Notes: generated from the sequence alone by a model not told the origin. A DNA stretch of 64,000 nt from Elymus sibiricus (GCA_039707655.1 CM077671.1:303738509-303802508), one strand, 5' to 3'; numbered from the stretch's first letter, positions 11,176-22,985 are shown. Numbers and translations are program-made.

Positions 11176-14100
11176 CTACTTTCGACTTGACTCAGGGACC
11201 GGAGCGTGGATGAAGCCGCCGTCTATCGTGATGGTCATGAAATCGCGGTCGTTGTCAGCCTGCATTTGTAGCGTTGTTTCTATCTCACTGTTGGACGGTT
11301 GATATCTAAGGTAGAACTGCTCCGAGGTACGAAGGACATCTTGATGGATGATTTCCGCAAACTCCAACTGGATGCGAAAGAATTCTTGTCTGATGTCCGT
11401 GTCCTGGATTGCCGACAAGCATGCGGCCCAATCTTTGAGATTATTTGGTAGCAGAAGGTGATTATGGTCCCGCACGATCGCCCGCATGTGATGGAGGGCG
11501 TAGTAGGCATCCTTCTGACCGCCAGGCGGCTGCTTGACGCAGGGGAACATCGTATTGTGGGTGAACACGTGCTTGCCGTACCTACAAATTGGTCTCTTGA
11601 AGGTGCCTCCAGATCTAGCGTAGCCGGGGAGAGCTTCATCAAGAACTTTCTTGATATTTGTGTAGTCTTTCTTCGACTGACGGTCCGAGTCGAAATACGT
11701 GGCCATGGAATATTTCGGGCTTAAGAGGATGAGTGTGCAATGTGTGTCACTGCACAAAACACGGAATGTTAGAAAAAAAAAGAACGATCGAAATCTAAGA
11801 AATCATATGTTACGGGGCGGTGAGGGGATGACTTACTCGGGAAAGTAAGGCACGAGGAAGTTATCCTTATCTGGGTTCGCCAGAATGACGCCTTCGAGGT
11901 ATGAACTCGCGACTTGCCGGTCCCCAGCGCTGCCCAAGATCTTGGCACGCATGTAGAAGGGGTCGACTATCACGATGTCCAGGGTCTTGTCTCTAATGAT
12001 CCGCATCTCCATACTGAGCGAAAATAGCCGAATGAAGGTGTAGTGCAGCGGATGAAGGTTAAACATAGCGAAGATGTCATTAAACCGCAGGACGATCATA
12101 CCCCCGATGGTGCTATCGACAAAGCCCTTGCCCTCTGGCACCTTGGCCACGAAAACCGGGTATGCCACATCATTCTCGGAGAAACGCCGCTTCTCCAAAG
12201 AAAGAACACTGTCATGCAGACTCCGCATAGCACCAGTTGCAGCATTGAGCAGATTAGTCGGTAGCATCGGCCTACCCGCCACATGCACCCTCCTCGAGAC
12301 ATCCTTAGGTGAAGGTGGCCCGTCCTCAGCACGGATCGTACTCGGTGCCGGTTGGCTCGCACCCTTGTTATTCTTTCTTTTCCGTCCCTTCTTCTTCTGC
12401 TGTAATGGGATCGAGTTCTGCTCAGAGACCGCCTTCTTGAGTGTGTTGGGGCTGATAATATTTCGCACCTCGGCTATCTGAGGCTCGGTGAAGGCGGCAG
12501 ATGGAGGCGTCTCCTGAGAACTGAACGCCAGACGACGCCTGTTACAATTAGGTTTCTCCGCGGTACCAGCTAGATCGCGATCGTCTTTTGCAGGGTTGGG
12601 TTCTTGAGAAGGAGGCCCCAAGAATTTGTCACCGTACCCATGTTCGTTGAAGTACTTATCGACGTTGGTAAATGTACCGTCGTCGTCGTCCGGATCCTGT
12701 GCCATATGCATGTCCGGCATGTCCGGTAGCGTTGCGGCGGTCTTGCCATGGCTTGGCGCCGGCACGACTGGCGGTGTTGTCTGTGGGGTGGTGTCCCCCG
12801 GCCCCAAACGAATCTGGCTCTTTGGCCAAAGCAGGGGCCAGCTTAAGCAGGCGCTGAGGGTCATCACATCATCTTCGTCGGCCCCAGCGGGTCGAAACGG
12901 AGGTAACAAGTTGTCGCAGCCCGGCAGCACCCGAACCAGTTGAACCCTATACACGGTGGGTGGCATCGGATTACCGTGGAACACGGGGTTGCCCGGTTGA
13001 ACGATTCTGGCCTTGGCGACATCGATCAACTCGCCGCCCACGAAGTGCAGGAGAGTGCATGGAACGTCGGGGGCGCCCTGCGAAAACATGTAGGGCGTCA
13101 GGGATGCCCAGTCAAAGGCAAGGAGATGAAGTCATCGGCCGAGAGGCTTAGTTACCGTGATGGCGTCGAGCTTGGCTAATGTCGAGGCACCGCCAACGGC
13201 GGGCGTGCAAGTGACGGAGGGGCCGCTTGCTGCCGAGGTGCCGGCCGGCGTATTCTTCCCACACCCGGGTGCATTAAGCTCCAATGCCCGCGCCGGCGCC
13301 GGAGACACCAATACCGCCTCCGCCGGAGACACCAATGGCGCCGCCGGCGTGTTGTGCGAGTTGCTGCCCGTGAAGCTGGGAATCGGGGGCGGCCCCTGTT
13401 GGCCGCCCGCAATCCATGCCTGCAGCCCCTCAATCAAGGTAGGCACAATGGCGGTGATCGTCGCTCCTAGTTGGTCTCGCACTTGCTCTTGGACCATCTC
13501 CGGAATCCACGCCACTTGTGCCTTGAGTTCTTGAACCTCGCGTTGCTGGCTTTCCGAGCTGGTCTTTCTCTCCTTTCGCCCAGCGTTATAGTATTCCGAC
13601 CATTTCGTGGACAAGCCTTTGCCGGCCACACGACCAGCTGACGACGGCTTACTAAACTTATCCTTGTGTTTCATTACGTTCAACGCCCTATTTAAAGTGG
13701 TGTCCCAAGGGGAGCTCTGAGACGACCCCGCGCTACTGCTTTCAGTGTCCTGCGGAAGGAACGTGAACCATTTAGAAATTTGGCTTCATTAATTAGAATG
13801 CAACCATATGGAGCTAATTACGCGGGGGTGTATTCCTTACCAGAACAAGCTCAAGCGCCTTGGTCTTCGGATCCGTGGTAAGCTCCTTTGTTACCGGGTC
13901 CACCTTGTACCGGGCCCTGACATAGTTCCTGGTCTGCTTGTCACGGTATTTATTGAAGAGGGGCGGTAGGCCTTGCTCGGCACGCTCCGCGTCCTCCTTG
14001 TCCCATATAGGTTCCGCCACTCTGTAACCGCCGGGACCGAGTTTGTGGACCCCTAAGTTCAAGTCCCGCATATCTTTCCCCCACTGACTTGATTCCGTGG

Positions 14101-14758
14101 TTGCGTTGCTCTCGCACTTGATCTTGAACTCCCGGTAGTTAGCTTCGTTGATCGAAGGATTTGTCTCCTTGATCTTCTCATAACTATCACCTCTTAGAAT
14201 CCTTCTCCTCACCGCGGCTCTCCAAGTAGCCAGGGCCGTGGTCATCTTCGTGAGGGCGGCACTGTTCACTTTATTCCCTGAGAGGCGTGTGTTTGCGAAG
14301 TCACCGGGGAACTTGTATCGTTCGTGCAGCTTCGTGAAGAGGAGGTTGCGCAAATTCCCTCGGTCACGATGCGTTAGGTTCGCGGTGTTGATCGAGACGG
14401 TGCTCCGGAGAATGCACCCGAGTTGTCCCGAGTACCCACTGACTAATTCTTTGGGCGCCGTTGGATGCCCACTGGAGGACACTTCAGTAAATTCCTGCTT
14501 GACGATGCCGAGCACGTTCGGGCGCCGGTCCTTCCGTTGCCTCTTCGGTTGGCTGCCATCTGTGCGTGCGCTGCCATCATCAGTGGTGGCATCCTCGGCG
14601 GCACCATCAGTGGTGTCATCCCCGACGCCACTAGGGGTTGTGTAGTCGGGATCGGTGTCTTCCGCGGCGTCCTCATAGCGGTGAGGTTCTTCCTCCATCT
14701 CCTGGGACAGCTCCCAGAATTGCTTGCCCGAACCGCCGGCCTCATCGTTGTGGGCCAT
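11176..14758 (-). CDS. CACTA second gene (TNP1/Ptta-type) with C-terminal Ulp1-like domain, four exons
   Basis: I model four exons, 14758-13841, 13749-13156, 13077-11837 and 11749-11176. All three introns are canonical: donors GTAAGG, GTAACT and GTAAGT; acceptors CCGCAG, TCGCAG and GTGCAG. The joined frame is open for 1108 codons. The N-terminal part is acidic, then has a basic region (QPKRQRKDRRPN) and a Transposase_24/Ptta-like region (about 90-300). Exon 2 holds a KWSEYYNAGRKERK stretch and a helical segment, exon 3 a low-complexity linker. The C-terminus, crossing the last intron, resembles Ulp1/C48 cysteine peptidases: His921 in THCTLILL, Asp938 in YFDSD and Gln991 in KQPPG are present. 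The expected catalytic Cys position holds Asp998 (GGQKDAYY), so proteolysis is doubtful. Exon limits are inferred. Confidence 0.78.
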
Positions 14759-14982
14759 GTTCGCTCTAAATAGGAAAAAAGTTTGGTCAAAAAGTTGATT
14801 ATTATCAAGGAACAAGATCTCTAAGTTGACCAAATAACCTAATTCTCGAGGAATGTCGCCAAAAAGTTGGTTATTGTCAAGGAACAATTGAGAGATGTTT
14901 GTGATATTGCCTAGGTGTTTTGGGATGGAACCTGTTAGTGTTTTGTTGCTAAGGTCCAAGTCCACATTCTCAAGGTCTAAGA
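14759..14982 (-). pseudogene. captured leucine-rich-repeat gene fragment
   Basis: Directly upstream of, and in frame with, the start codon of the second CACTA gene, the minus strand encodes about two plant LRRs. Visible pieces are LDLSNKTLTGSIPKHLGNI, LFLDNNQLFGDIPRELGYL and LEILFLDNNQLF. These match the LxxLxLxxNxLxGxIPxxLGxL repeat of receptor-like kinases. An acceptor-like sequence (TTATCTTAG) precedes it at about 14984. It is likely a transduplicated host exon now acting as leader or fused N-terminus. No kinase or signal peptide is present. Confidence 0.75.
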
Positions 14983-15492
14983 TAATTTAATCAGGGCAGT
15001 GGCAGTGGATTTGTGCACAAGCTAAGCTAGCTAAGACAGTAGCTTCCTTGCAACCCACAAAAGACAAAGGAAAAGGGGTGAAAAGGGGGAGATGGTTAGC
15101 TTTGATGAGCAGGCAGCATCTTCCTAACCCCCTTCTTCTTGTCTCCTCTCACTATCTCTCTCACAAACATGGCAAGCAAGGGTGTCTTGAGTGTGTGAAA
15201 AAATACTAAACTAATCCAACCACTAAAGCACTAGATCACTACTATTGTATAATCTTTTTATAGCTTTGTATATATGTATGGCTCCAATGGGTGCCACTGC
15301 CATGCATCCCTCTCCTATCATTTAATCATGATTAGCCCATCATTTTGACCAGAGATTAGTTTTGGTTAATTAATTAACTAGTGTGTGCCACAGCAGAGCA
15401 CAGATCTCCATCTAGCTAGTAGGAGTAGCTTTCCAAGGCCTCTTTCCAAAGCCACAACTCCTCTAATTTTTGTTGGTTGATGTCAAGATACA
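14983..15492. other. CACTA non-coding region upstream of the LRR fragment
   Basis: About 500 AT-rich bases with no convincing coding potential. A TATA-like run (TTTGTATATATG) lies near 15265. It may be intron or leader sequence of the second CACTA gene, or captured host promoter sequence. I cannot assign it further. Confidence 0.4.
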
Positions 15493-15619
15493 TGCTGATT
15501 AATTTTTGTTTCGGTTGAGAATCGGGCACCTTCTAGGTCAAGAAAATTCGGCATGACCTTTGCTAATTTTCTTGACCTAGGAGTGCCCCATTCTCAACCG
15601 AAACGGAAATTAATCAACA
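15493..15619. repeat. long inverted repeat (56/55-base arms, 16-base loop)
   Basis: Arm 15493-15548 is nearly the exact reverse complement of 15565-15619, with loop CGGCATGACCTTTGCT. Loop and right arm resemble the leader of the transposase gene at about 22085-22170 (TGGCATGACTTTGCCT and CGAAACGGAAAT followed by AATCAACATT). It would form a strong hairpin if transcribed. Confidence 0.85.
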
Positions 15620-15649
15620 TTTCAGGAGAAAGGGGTCATTTCAGAAGAT

Positions 15650-15870
15650 CACAAGTAGCAGCAGCATCACAAGTTGACAAAATCACAAGTAGCAGCAGCA
15701 TCACAAGTAGTACATCAGCAGCATCATCACAAGTAGTACAGCAGCATCATCACAAGTAGTACAGCAGCATCATCACAAGTAGCAGCAAAATCACAAGTAG
15801 CAGCAGCATCACAAGTAGTACAGCAGCAGCAAAATCACAAGTAGCAGCAGCATCACAAGTAGTACAGCAG
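15650..15870. repeat. minisatellite of CACAAGTAGCAGCAGCAT-type units
   Basis: About ten imperfect copies of a 15-24-base unit built from CACAAGTAG followed by CAG/CAT triplets. Unit length varies by loss or gain of triplets. Confidence 0.85.
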
Positions 15871-16953
15871 AGAAAGGAGAGGAAGTACCCTAGCAATTTA
15901 TGAAGTGTCCAGTACACTAAACTCCAACTCCAGTGCCAGAGGAAATGGGCAGTAGATGGGCAGCCTACAACAGATGCAGCTCCAGCTCCTTGACGTGCAG
16001 ATGCAGCTCTAGCTCCCTGGAACCAACAAACAAAATTGAGCAAACAGCAAACAGCAAGAAATTTGACCTCTTTCTAAAATCCTCCAGCATTAACCCAAAA
16101 ACACAGGCACTCATACACAGAAACTCGGCGACATCTACTGCAGCAAGAAATATGTGATTTATATTAGGAAATATTCCATGTTCCTATATACGGTCATCAG
16201 TTGATTTATTACTGCTAGTATCGATTTCGTCGAGCAACTTGCTAGAGAATTTCAATGTCCACAAAAAATAGCAGAGAATCGTTGAATCGTTCAATATGTA
16301 GCGTGGTTGGGTTGTGACACATGGAACCTTGTTTATCGTGCTTGCTCATTATAAACAAAATCAATGTCGATCTGATTCTCATCGTAAAAAAATAGTCAAT
16401 TCGGTTCACGGGTTACATGCTCAATCACGTTCACGAAATCTGGACGGCAAGTTTATTATGTAGTTCGTCAGATCATATATATATTTTATATGGTCTAAGA
16501 TATAATTTTAACCACGTGCTTTGGGAACTATCGTCAGTTCACATGTCCAGGAGTTGCCCTTTGGTGGTTATGGATCCATTCAACCAACCTCTTTTTCTAG
16601 TAGTACATACAGTATGTCTCTGAATCAGCACTTGCAACTACTAAGCTAATCCTAGTGACCAGTATAGCAAGCTAATGCACATGCGTAACATGCTCCCGTG
16701 CTAGAATAGTAAGTGTGATATAACTAGCATGCATGCTCATGTCACATGCACCAGAGAATACTACCACGACAGATAATTAACATGATTCCACTTAGGGAAT
16801 TGTAGAATGCGTGGAAGCTGAACTCACATCTCAGTGATATTAATCCACTTTTACGACTTAGTGCGTGTACTATCATGTGCAATGGCAATACCTTTTCCAC
16901 AATCATGAACTCACAAGCTGAACTCACATGAATATTTCCTAATATAAATCACA
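15871..16953. other. unassigned CACTA interior bounded by a 23-base inverted repeat
   Basis: No convincing coding region is visible. A perfect 23-base inverted repeat lies at 16154-16176 and 16930-16952 (GTGATTTATATTAGGAAAT is its start on the left), enclosing about 750 AT-rich bases. It may be a small inserted element or an inverted duplication; no flanking target-site duplication is clear. Confidence 0.5.
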
Positions 16954-17490
16954 AACTGCAGCGACAGCGCAGCGGCGAGGCAACGCAGGAGCTCGGCGAC
17001 GGCGGCTACGGCAACGAACCCGACGGGGGAAGGGGGAAATCGGTCGAGGGCCTCACCGAGGTGCTCGACGACGAGGTGGACGAGGGCGGCCGAGGTTGTG
17101 GAAGACGGCGATGGCGACGATACGGTGCAAGTCCGGTCGATTGAGAGCCCGTAGATGAAGAAGCAGTCGACGGCGGTCCTCCTGGACGTCTCCGTGCGGC
17201 GCGGGGTGACTGGTGGCGGCGCAGTGGGTCGGGGCGAGGCGGAGGTTGCGGCGCGCGCGGGCGAGGGCGAGGTTGGTGTCGGCCCTGCGGCGCTGCTCCG
17301 GCGAGAGCGGGGTGGGGTCGGAGGGGGAGGAAGGGGAGGATGGGGAGAGGGAGGCGGCGGGGGCGCGGATTGGGAGCGGACGCGTCCCACGGGCGAGGAC
17401 GGCGGCGCACGTAGGGGCGGCGGCGCAGTGGGTCGGGGCTGAGAGAGAGATGTGAGATTGCGGATCGGGGATTGGGGATTTTAGTGGGGG
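16954..17490 (-). other. GC-rich segment, possible captured gene 5' end
   Basis: A sharply GC-rich block (proline/serine/arginine-rich in every minus frame) inside AT-rich surroundings. A run such as VHLVVEHLGEALDRF occurs in one minus frame. It looks like the 5' exon or UTR of a grass gene picked up by the transposon, but I recognise no family, and three overlapping minus frames are open, which reflects GC content. Confidence 0.35.
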
Positions 17491-17494
17491 GAGA

Positions 17495-18375
17495 GTTAGC
17501 AATGGCGCACCTTCTCCTGGTGCGCCATAAGTACCTTGATAGCAATGGCGCACCTGCTAGCGGTGCGCCATTAGTAACTTTTTTTTTGGATTTTTAGTCG
17601 CAAAACATTTGTGAATTGGTAAAACATTTATGAATATGAAAAAATATCATCAAATTTGAAAAAATATTCATGAATTCAAAAAGTGCCCATGAAATTTTAA
17701 AATATTCATGAGTTCAAAAAATATTAACAAATTCAATACTTTTTGTGAGTTAGAAATTCAATAACAGAATAAACCTAATTAAATAAAAATTGGTATACTA
17801 ATGGCGCACCTCCTAGGGGTGCGCCATAAGTACCTTGATAGCAATGGCGCACCTTCTCCTGGTGCGCCATTAGTAACTTTTTTTTTTGGATTTTTAGTTG
17901 CATTCATTTGTGAATTGGTAAAACATTTATGAATATGAAAAAATATCATCAAATTTGAAAAAATATTCATGAATTCAAAAAGTGCCCATGAAATTTTAAA
18001 ATATTCATGAGTTCAAAAAATATTAACAAATTCAATACTTTTTGTGAGTTAGAAATTCAATAACAGAATAAACCTAATTAAATAAAAATTGGTATACTAA
18101 TGGCGCACCTCCTAGGGGTGCGCCATAAGTACCTTGATAGCAATGGCGCACCTTCTCCTGGTGCGCCATTAGTAACTTTTTTTTTTGGATTTTTAGTTGC
18201 ATTCATTTGTGAATTGGTAAAACATTTATGAATATGAAAAAATATCATCAAATTTGAAAAAATATTCATGAATTCAAAAAGTGCCCATGAAAATTTAAAA
18301 TATTCATGAGTTCAAAAAATATTAACAAATATATTCAATACTTTTTGTGAGTTAGAAATTCAATACCAGAATAAA
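17495..18375. repeat. ~299-bp tandem repeat, three copies, with subterminal motifs
   Basis: Three head-to-tail units begin near 17497, 17800 and 18099. Copies two and three are almost identical over 299 bases; the first differs more, for example CACCTGCTAGCGGTGCG. Each unit carries two hairpin-like pairs of the terminal motif (GGCGCACC with GGTGCGCC) and an AT-rich spacer. Confidence 0.9.
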
Positions 18376-18483
18376 CATAAATAAATATTCATGAGGACTA
18401 GAACAAAAGAAATGTCATTTCCATATGTCGAAATACAATCGAGAAATGAAGACTACAATTTAAATACAATCGATCTTAGCTAG

Positions 18484-20053
18484 CTATCTTTTCACAATCT
18501 TCTTGCCCTTCTTTTTCGTAAATGGAGTTCTTCTCTTGAACGGACGTCCTTTAGGTAGGGTGGTCCTGCTTCTTCTTGTGGTGTATGGTACTTCATCGTC
18601 GTCGTCATGTTCCATCTTCGGGTCGCCGTACTTGTCGAAGTCTTGCTCATTGGCGACTCCATCCATTCCGATGATCTTCCTTTTGCCTCTCCTCACGACA
18701 ACACGACTGGGCTTTGACGGGTCGGTAATGAAGAAGCATTGGTCCACTTGGGAAGCCAGTACCCATGGCTCATTTTTCGCGGTGACGTTTGCGCCCGCGG
18801 TCTTGGATTTGGCTTCGGGTATAACCATGGTGGTGAAATACCGGTCTTCTTTTAGGACGCTCTTGGCCCATCTCACACGGAACATCGGGACCTTCTCTCC
18901 AGCGTAGCTCAGCTCCCAGATCTCCTCGATCCTTCCGTAGTATCTGTCCTTGTCGTTACCGGTGTAGGATTCCATCGTTACCCCGGAGTTCTGATAACCA
19001 TCGCTCTTCAAGTCCTTTTCCTCGGTGTAGAATGTGTAGCCGTTGATATCGTACGCCTCATACGTCATCAGGTTGTGCTCGGCGCCCTGTGACAAGGCGA
19101 ATATGAGTTTTTCTTCCGCGGAAGAATCCTCATGTAAAAGGTACGACAGAAGCTTCTCCTTGAACCAACGCGTGAAACATGAGTTGTGCTCTTTGATTAT
19201 ATCTCCGTCCGTCCTCTGTTGGCCTCGGTCATTGTACGTCTTCTCAATAAAGGTTTTGTGCTCTACCACCCAAGGATCGACCACGTCTATGTGTTGTAGC
19301 GCGACTAGGTTTGCTCTTTCAAAGTCGGCGAGTCGACCCTCGAAGTCGACATGCATTTCGCGGCGACCCTCGCGGTGACCCCATCCAGCGAGCCTGCCGA
19401 GGTGCCTGTTGACGGGCAGACCAACGGGGTTCTCGATGCCTAGATAATTCATGCAGTAGGAGATGCACTCTTCGGTCAGAAAGCCCCTGGCTATGCTTCC
19501 CTCTGGACGTGACATGTTGCGAACGTATCCTTTGATGACACCATTCATCCTTTCGAACGGCATCATGCTGTGCAGGAACGTCGGCCCGAGTTGGATGATA
19601 TCCTCCATGATATGGACCAGCAGATGCACCATAACGTCGAAGAATGCGGGCGGGAAGTACATCTCAAGCTCGCATAGTATCACCATGATCTCTTCCTGTA
19701 GCCTTCTGAGTTGCCTCACGCCAACCGACTTGCGAGAGATGATGTCGAAAAAGTTGCATTGGCCAAATAGTGTTTCACGGACGTGCGCGTCCATGATCCC
19801 ACGGATTGCAACTGGAAGTATCTGCGTCATCAGCACGTGTCAGTCGTGAGACTTCATCCCGCTGAACTTCGGCTTCGCTGAGTCTAGGTATCTGCTTATC
19901 TTCCCCGCGTAACCGTAAGGAAGTTTTACTCCTACGAGGCAGGTGAAAAACTGCTCGATCTCCTCCTGACTTAGAGTGAAGCACGCAGGAGGGAAGTCAT
20001 TTCCGATCTTCTTGGCCTTTTTGCTTTTGCGAAGACTTTCCGTGTCCTTCGCC

Positions 20054-20090
<37 letters not shown>

Positions 20091-22035
20091 TAGCGTGAAG
20101 CTCCTCCCTGATGCCCATTGATTTCAAGTCTGCCCTTGCTTTCGGCCCATATTTGGTCCTCTCTGGCATGTTGAGCAGGGTACCAAGCAGACTCTCGCAC
20201 ACGTTCTTCGTGATATGCATGACATCAAGGCTGTGAGGCACACGGAGGATCTTCCAGTACGGCAAGTCCCAGAAAACAGACCTCGTTTTCCATACCTTCA
20301 GCAGCGGCTCTGGCGCCTTTCGCTTCCTTCCCGGTTCTGGCGCCTTTCCCGGCGGTGGGCACTCTTTCCAATTTTTCAACAGCTCGTCTATTTCCTCGCC
20401 GCTCCTCGTACGCGGGCGTCTTCGGGGTTCGGATTCACCATCGAACAGATCCTTGCGTTTTCTCCATGAGTCATCGTCGCGAAGCCACCTTCGATGTCCC
20501 ATGAACACGGTTTTCGAAGACCCGGGATCTCTATCTAGCTGGCGATACGTTGTGTCATCCATGCACCTGACGCATCCAGAAAATCCGTGGACCACCTGCC
20601 CCGCGACATATCCGTAACCGAGATAGTCGTGCACCGTCGTGAGCAGTGCGGCTCTCATAGGGAAATATTCTTTCTCTACGGTGTCCCACGTATTGGCTGG
20701 CGTTTTCCACAGCGTGTCTAGCTCCTCTTTCAGCAGCCCCAGATACAGATTGATGTCGTTCCCTGGTTGTTTCGGCCCTTCAATTAGCATACTCATGTGA
20801 ATGTACTTCCTCTTCATGCACAACCAGGGGGGAAGGTTGTACATCCACACAAACACAGGCCAGGTGCTATGTGTGCTTCTCTGGCTGCCAAACGGATTGA
20901 CTCCATCGGTGCTCGCGCCCAGCACGATGTTCCTTGGATCGTCCCCAAATTCTGGGTGTTCGAAGTTCAACGCTTGCCACTGGCTCGCATCCTTAGGGTG
21001 ACTCAGCATCTTGTCTTTTTTATTTATCTCCGGATCATTTCCGTCATCTTCTCGCTTCTTCTCCTCCCTATCCGCGTGCCAACGCAGGAGCTTTGCTACC
21101 TTAGGGTCCGCGAAATACCGCTGCAGACGAGGAGTGATCGGAAAGTACCACACCACTTTTCGAGGAGCTTTCTTCCTCTTCTTGTATCGAGTGACGCCGC
21201 ACACCGGACATATGGTAGACTCCGCGTGCTCGTCCCGATAAATGATGCAATTGTTCATGCACACATGGTATTTCATGTGCAGTAAATCCAGAGGACACAC
21301 AATTTTCTTCGCCTCCTCGAAACTGGTCGGGCACTTGTTCCCCTTGGGAAGACGTTCGTGCCAGAATGACATGTTCTCGTCGAAGCATGCATCGGTCATT
21401 TTGTGTTTTACCTTCATCTCCAGAGCCATGAGCGTTACTTTCAGGCGGGTATCCTCAGGCCTGCATCCTTCATACAATGGAGTAACCGCGTCTATCTCCA
21501 GTTGATCCAGCTTGGCTTTCTCTCGGGCGGCAGCTCTTGCGTTATCCGTCTGCTTGAGAACCAGCTCTTGAATATGAGGGTCCTGCACCCAGCCCATCGA
21601 TGGTCCATCGTCGTCTGCTCCGGCATCTTCATCTTCATGATCATGCCCTTCGTCTGCTCCGGCATCTTCCTCATCATCATGTCCGGCATCTTCTACATGA
21701 TGACTGTGTACTGCATCTACTTCGTGATCATGTCCTGGAGATTCTTCGTCTTCTCGCCCGCCCTCGCCGCGGTTGTCTTGCTGCCCTTCCTCATTTCTTG
21801 CCCGGCCCCCATGGACGACTTCATAATCATCTTCATCACCTTGCCACCGATAGCCATCCATGAAACCACGCAAGAGCAGGTGGTCCCGCACCTGTACGGA
21901 ATGCGGGTCCATAAGGCTCTTCAGCTTGCATCTTCGACACGGACATCTTATCTCCGTCTCGTTCTTTTGAAGCATCTCGGCCTTCGCGGAGCTCAAAAAC
22001 CTATTCACGATGCCTTCGGTCATCGTGCGGACCAT
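18484..22035 (-). pseudogene. tnp2: TNP2-class CACTA transposase with one premature stop
   Basis: The frame starts at MVRTMTEGIVNRFLSS (22035), just after an acceptor-like CCCCGCAG, so an upstream exon is likely. Domains in order: a transposase-associated N-terminal domain with CPCRRCK at residues 31-37; an acidic HD-rich linker (about 95-145); a Cys pair region CMNNCIIYR/CPVCG (259-280); the TNP2 core with TDGVNPFG (376-383) and LKEELDTLW; a 12-residue Asp run coded by a GAT repeat; a DUF4218-type region (LPRFE-like MMPFERMNGVIKG) and a DUF4216-type region (YYGRIEEIWELSY), then a basic tail. A TGA at 19840-19842 replaces the Cys of the conserved SHD-C-HVLMTQ motif at residue 732. The frame is otherwise open to 18484, 1183 codons. 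This protein cuts and joins element ends. The single stop suggests recent loss of autonomy. Confidence 0.92.
20055..20090. repeat. (CAT)12 microsatellite within tnp2
   Basis: Twelve perfect CAT triplets, read as a poly-aspartate run in the transposase frame. Confidence 0.95.
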
Positions 22036-22510
22036 GGTCGCCTGCGGGGTAGAGCAAAACGATATTTTAGAACCAAAAAAAAATTTGGCATGACTTTGCC
22101 TAAAAATAGGACCAAAAAGAATGCATAGTGCCAAATTCTCGCCGAAACGGAAATGAATCAACATTCCGGCAAAATATTGGCAACTATCGCATTTCAAATA
22201 CCGGTACCTGCAAACACAAACATATGCAACACCACAAACATATGCAACACCACAAACATACGTAGATCTAGGCCATAAAAAGTGCATGTGCACGTTGTTG
22301 GAGGGAGAAAAAAGTAGATCTACAACATAAAGAAAGCTTTCCCCTTACTTACCTATCAAAAAAAGGAAATTTAACCACTTAATTCGGGTGAATCTATGGT
22401 GCAAATGAGGTGAGGAGGAGGAGGCACCCGAGACAAGCTTGGAGGAGGAGGTGGAGAGAATGAAGTGGGGAAAGTGAGTGTGGTAGGTGGCTGTCCAAAA
22501 TATCTAGCTG
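22036..22510 (-). promoter_or_regulatory. leader/promoter region of the tnp2 gene
   Basis: It contains sequence shared with the 15493-15619 hairpin (22085-22170) and a triplicated CACAAACATATGCAACAC-like unit at about 22212-22262. No recognisable coding domain is present. Upstream of the transposase start, it is where a promoter and first exon would be expected. Confidence 0.45.
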
Positions 22511-22521
22511 CTCTCAGGTTA

Positions 22522-22985
22522 CCAATGGCGCACCGCCTAACAATGCGCCATTAGTAACCCTGGTTACTAATGGCGCACCAGTTATGTGGTGCGCCATTAC
22601 TAGTTTTGCAAAAAAAAATAAAAAAAAATTGTTAGTAGTGGCGCACCGCGGTTGTGGTGCGCCATTACTAGTTTCAACTAGTAATGGCGCACTATACCCA
22701 GGTGCGCCATTACTAGTTTTGAAAAAAAAGTAAAAAAATGTTAGTAGTGGCGCACAGAGTGTGTGGTGCGCCATTACTAGTTAAAACTAGTAATGGCGCA
22801 CTATACCCTGGTGCGCCATTACTAGTTTTGAAAAAATAAAAAAAATAAAAATTTGTTATTAGTGGCGCACCGTGGGTGTGGTGCGCCATTAGTGATATGG
22901 ACAATAATGGCGTATCTACACATGGTGCGCCACTGCTATATAGCAGTGGCGCACCACATATGTGGTGCGCCATTAATGTTCATAT
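22522..22985. repeat. right subterminal repeat array of the CACTA element
   Basis: About fourteen copies, in alternating orientation, of the GTGGCGCACC / GGTGCGCCATTA motif separated by A/T-rich spacers. This is denser than the left end. Confidence 0.85.

Noticed and set aside
17006..17553. Three overlapping Pro/Arg-rich minus-strand frames as a host gene
   Set aside because: All frames are open because of GC content; no domain or splice structure that I can defend. Kept only as a possible captured 5' end.
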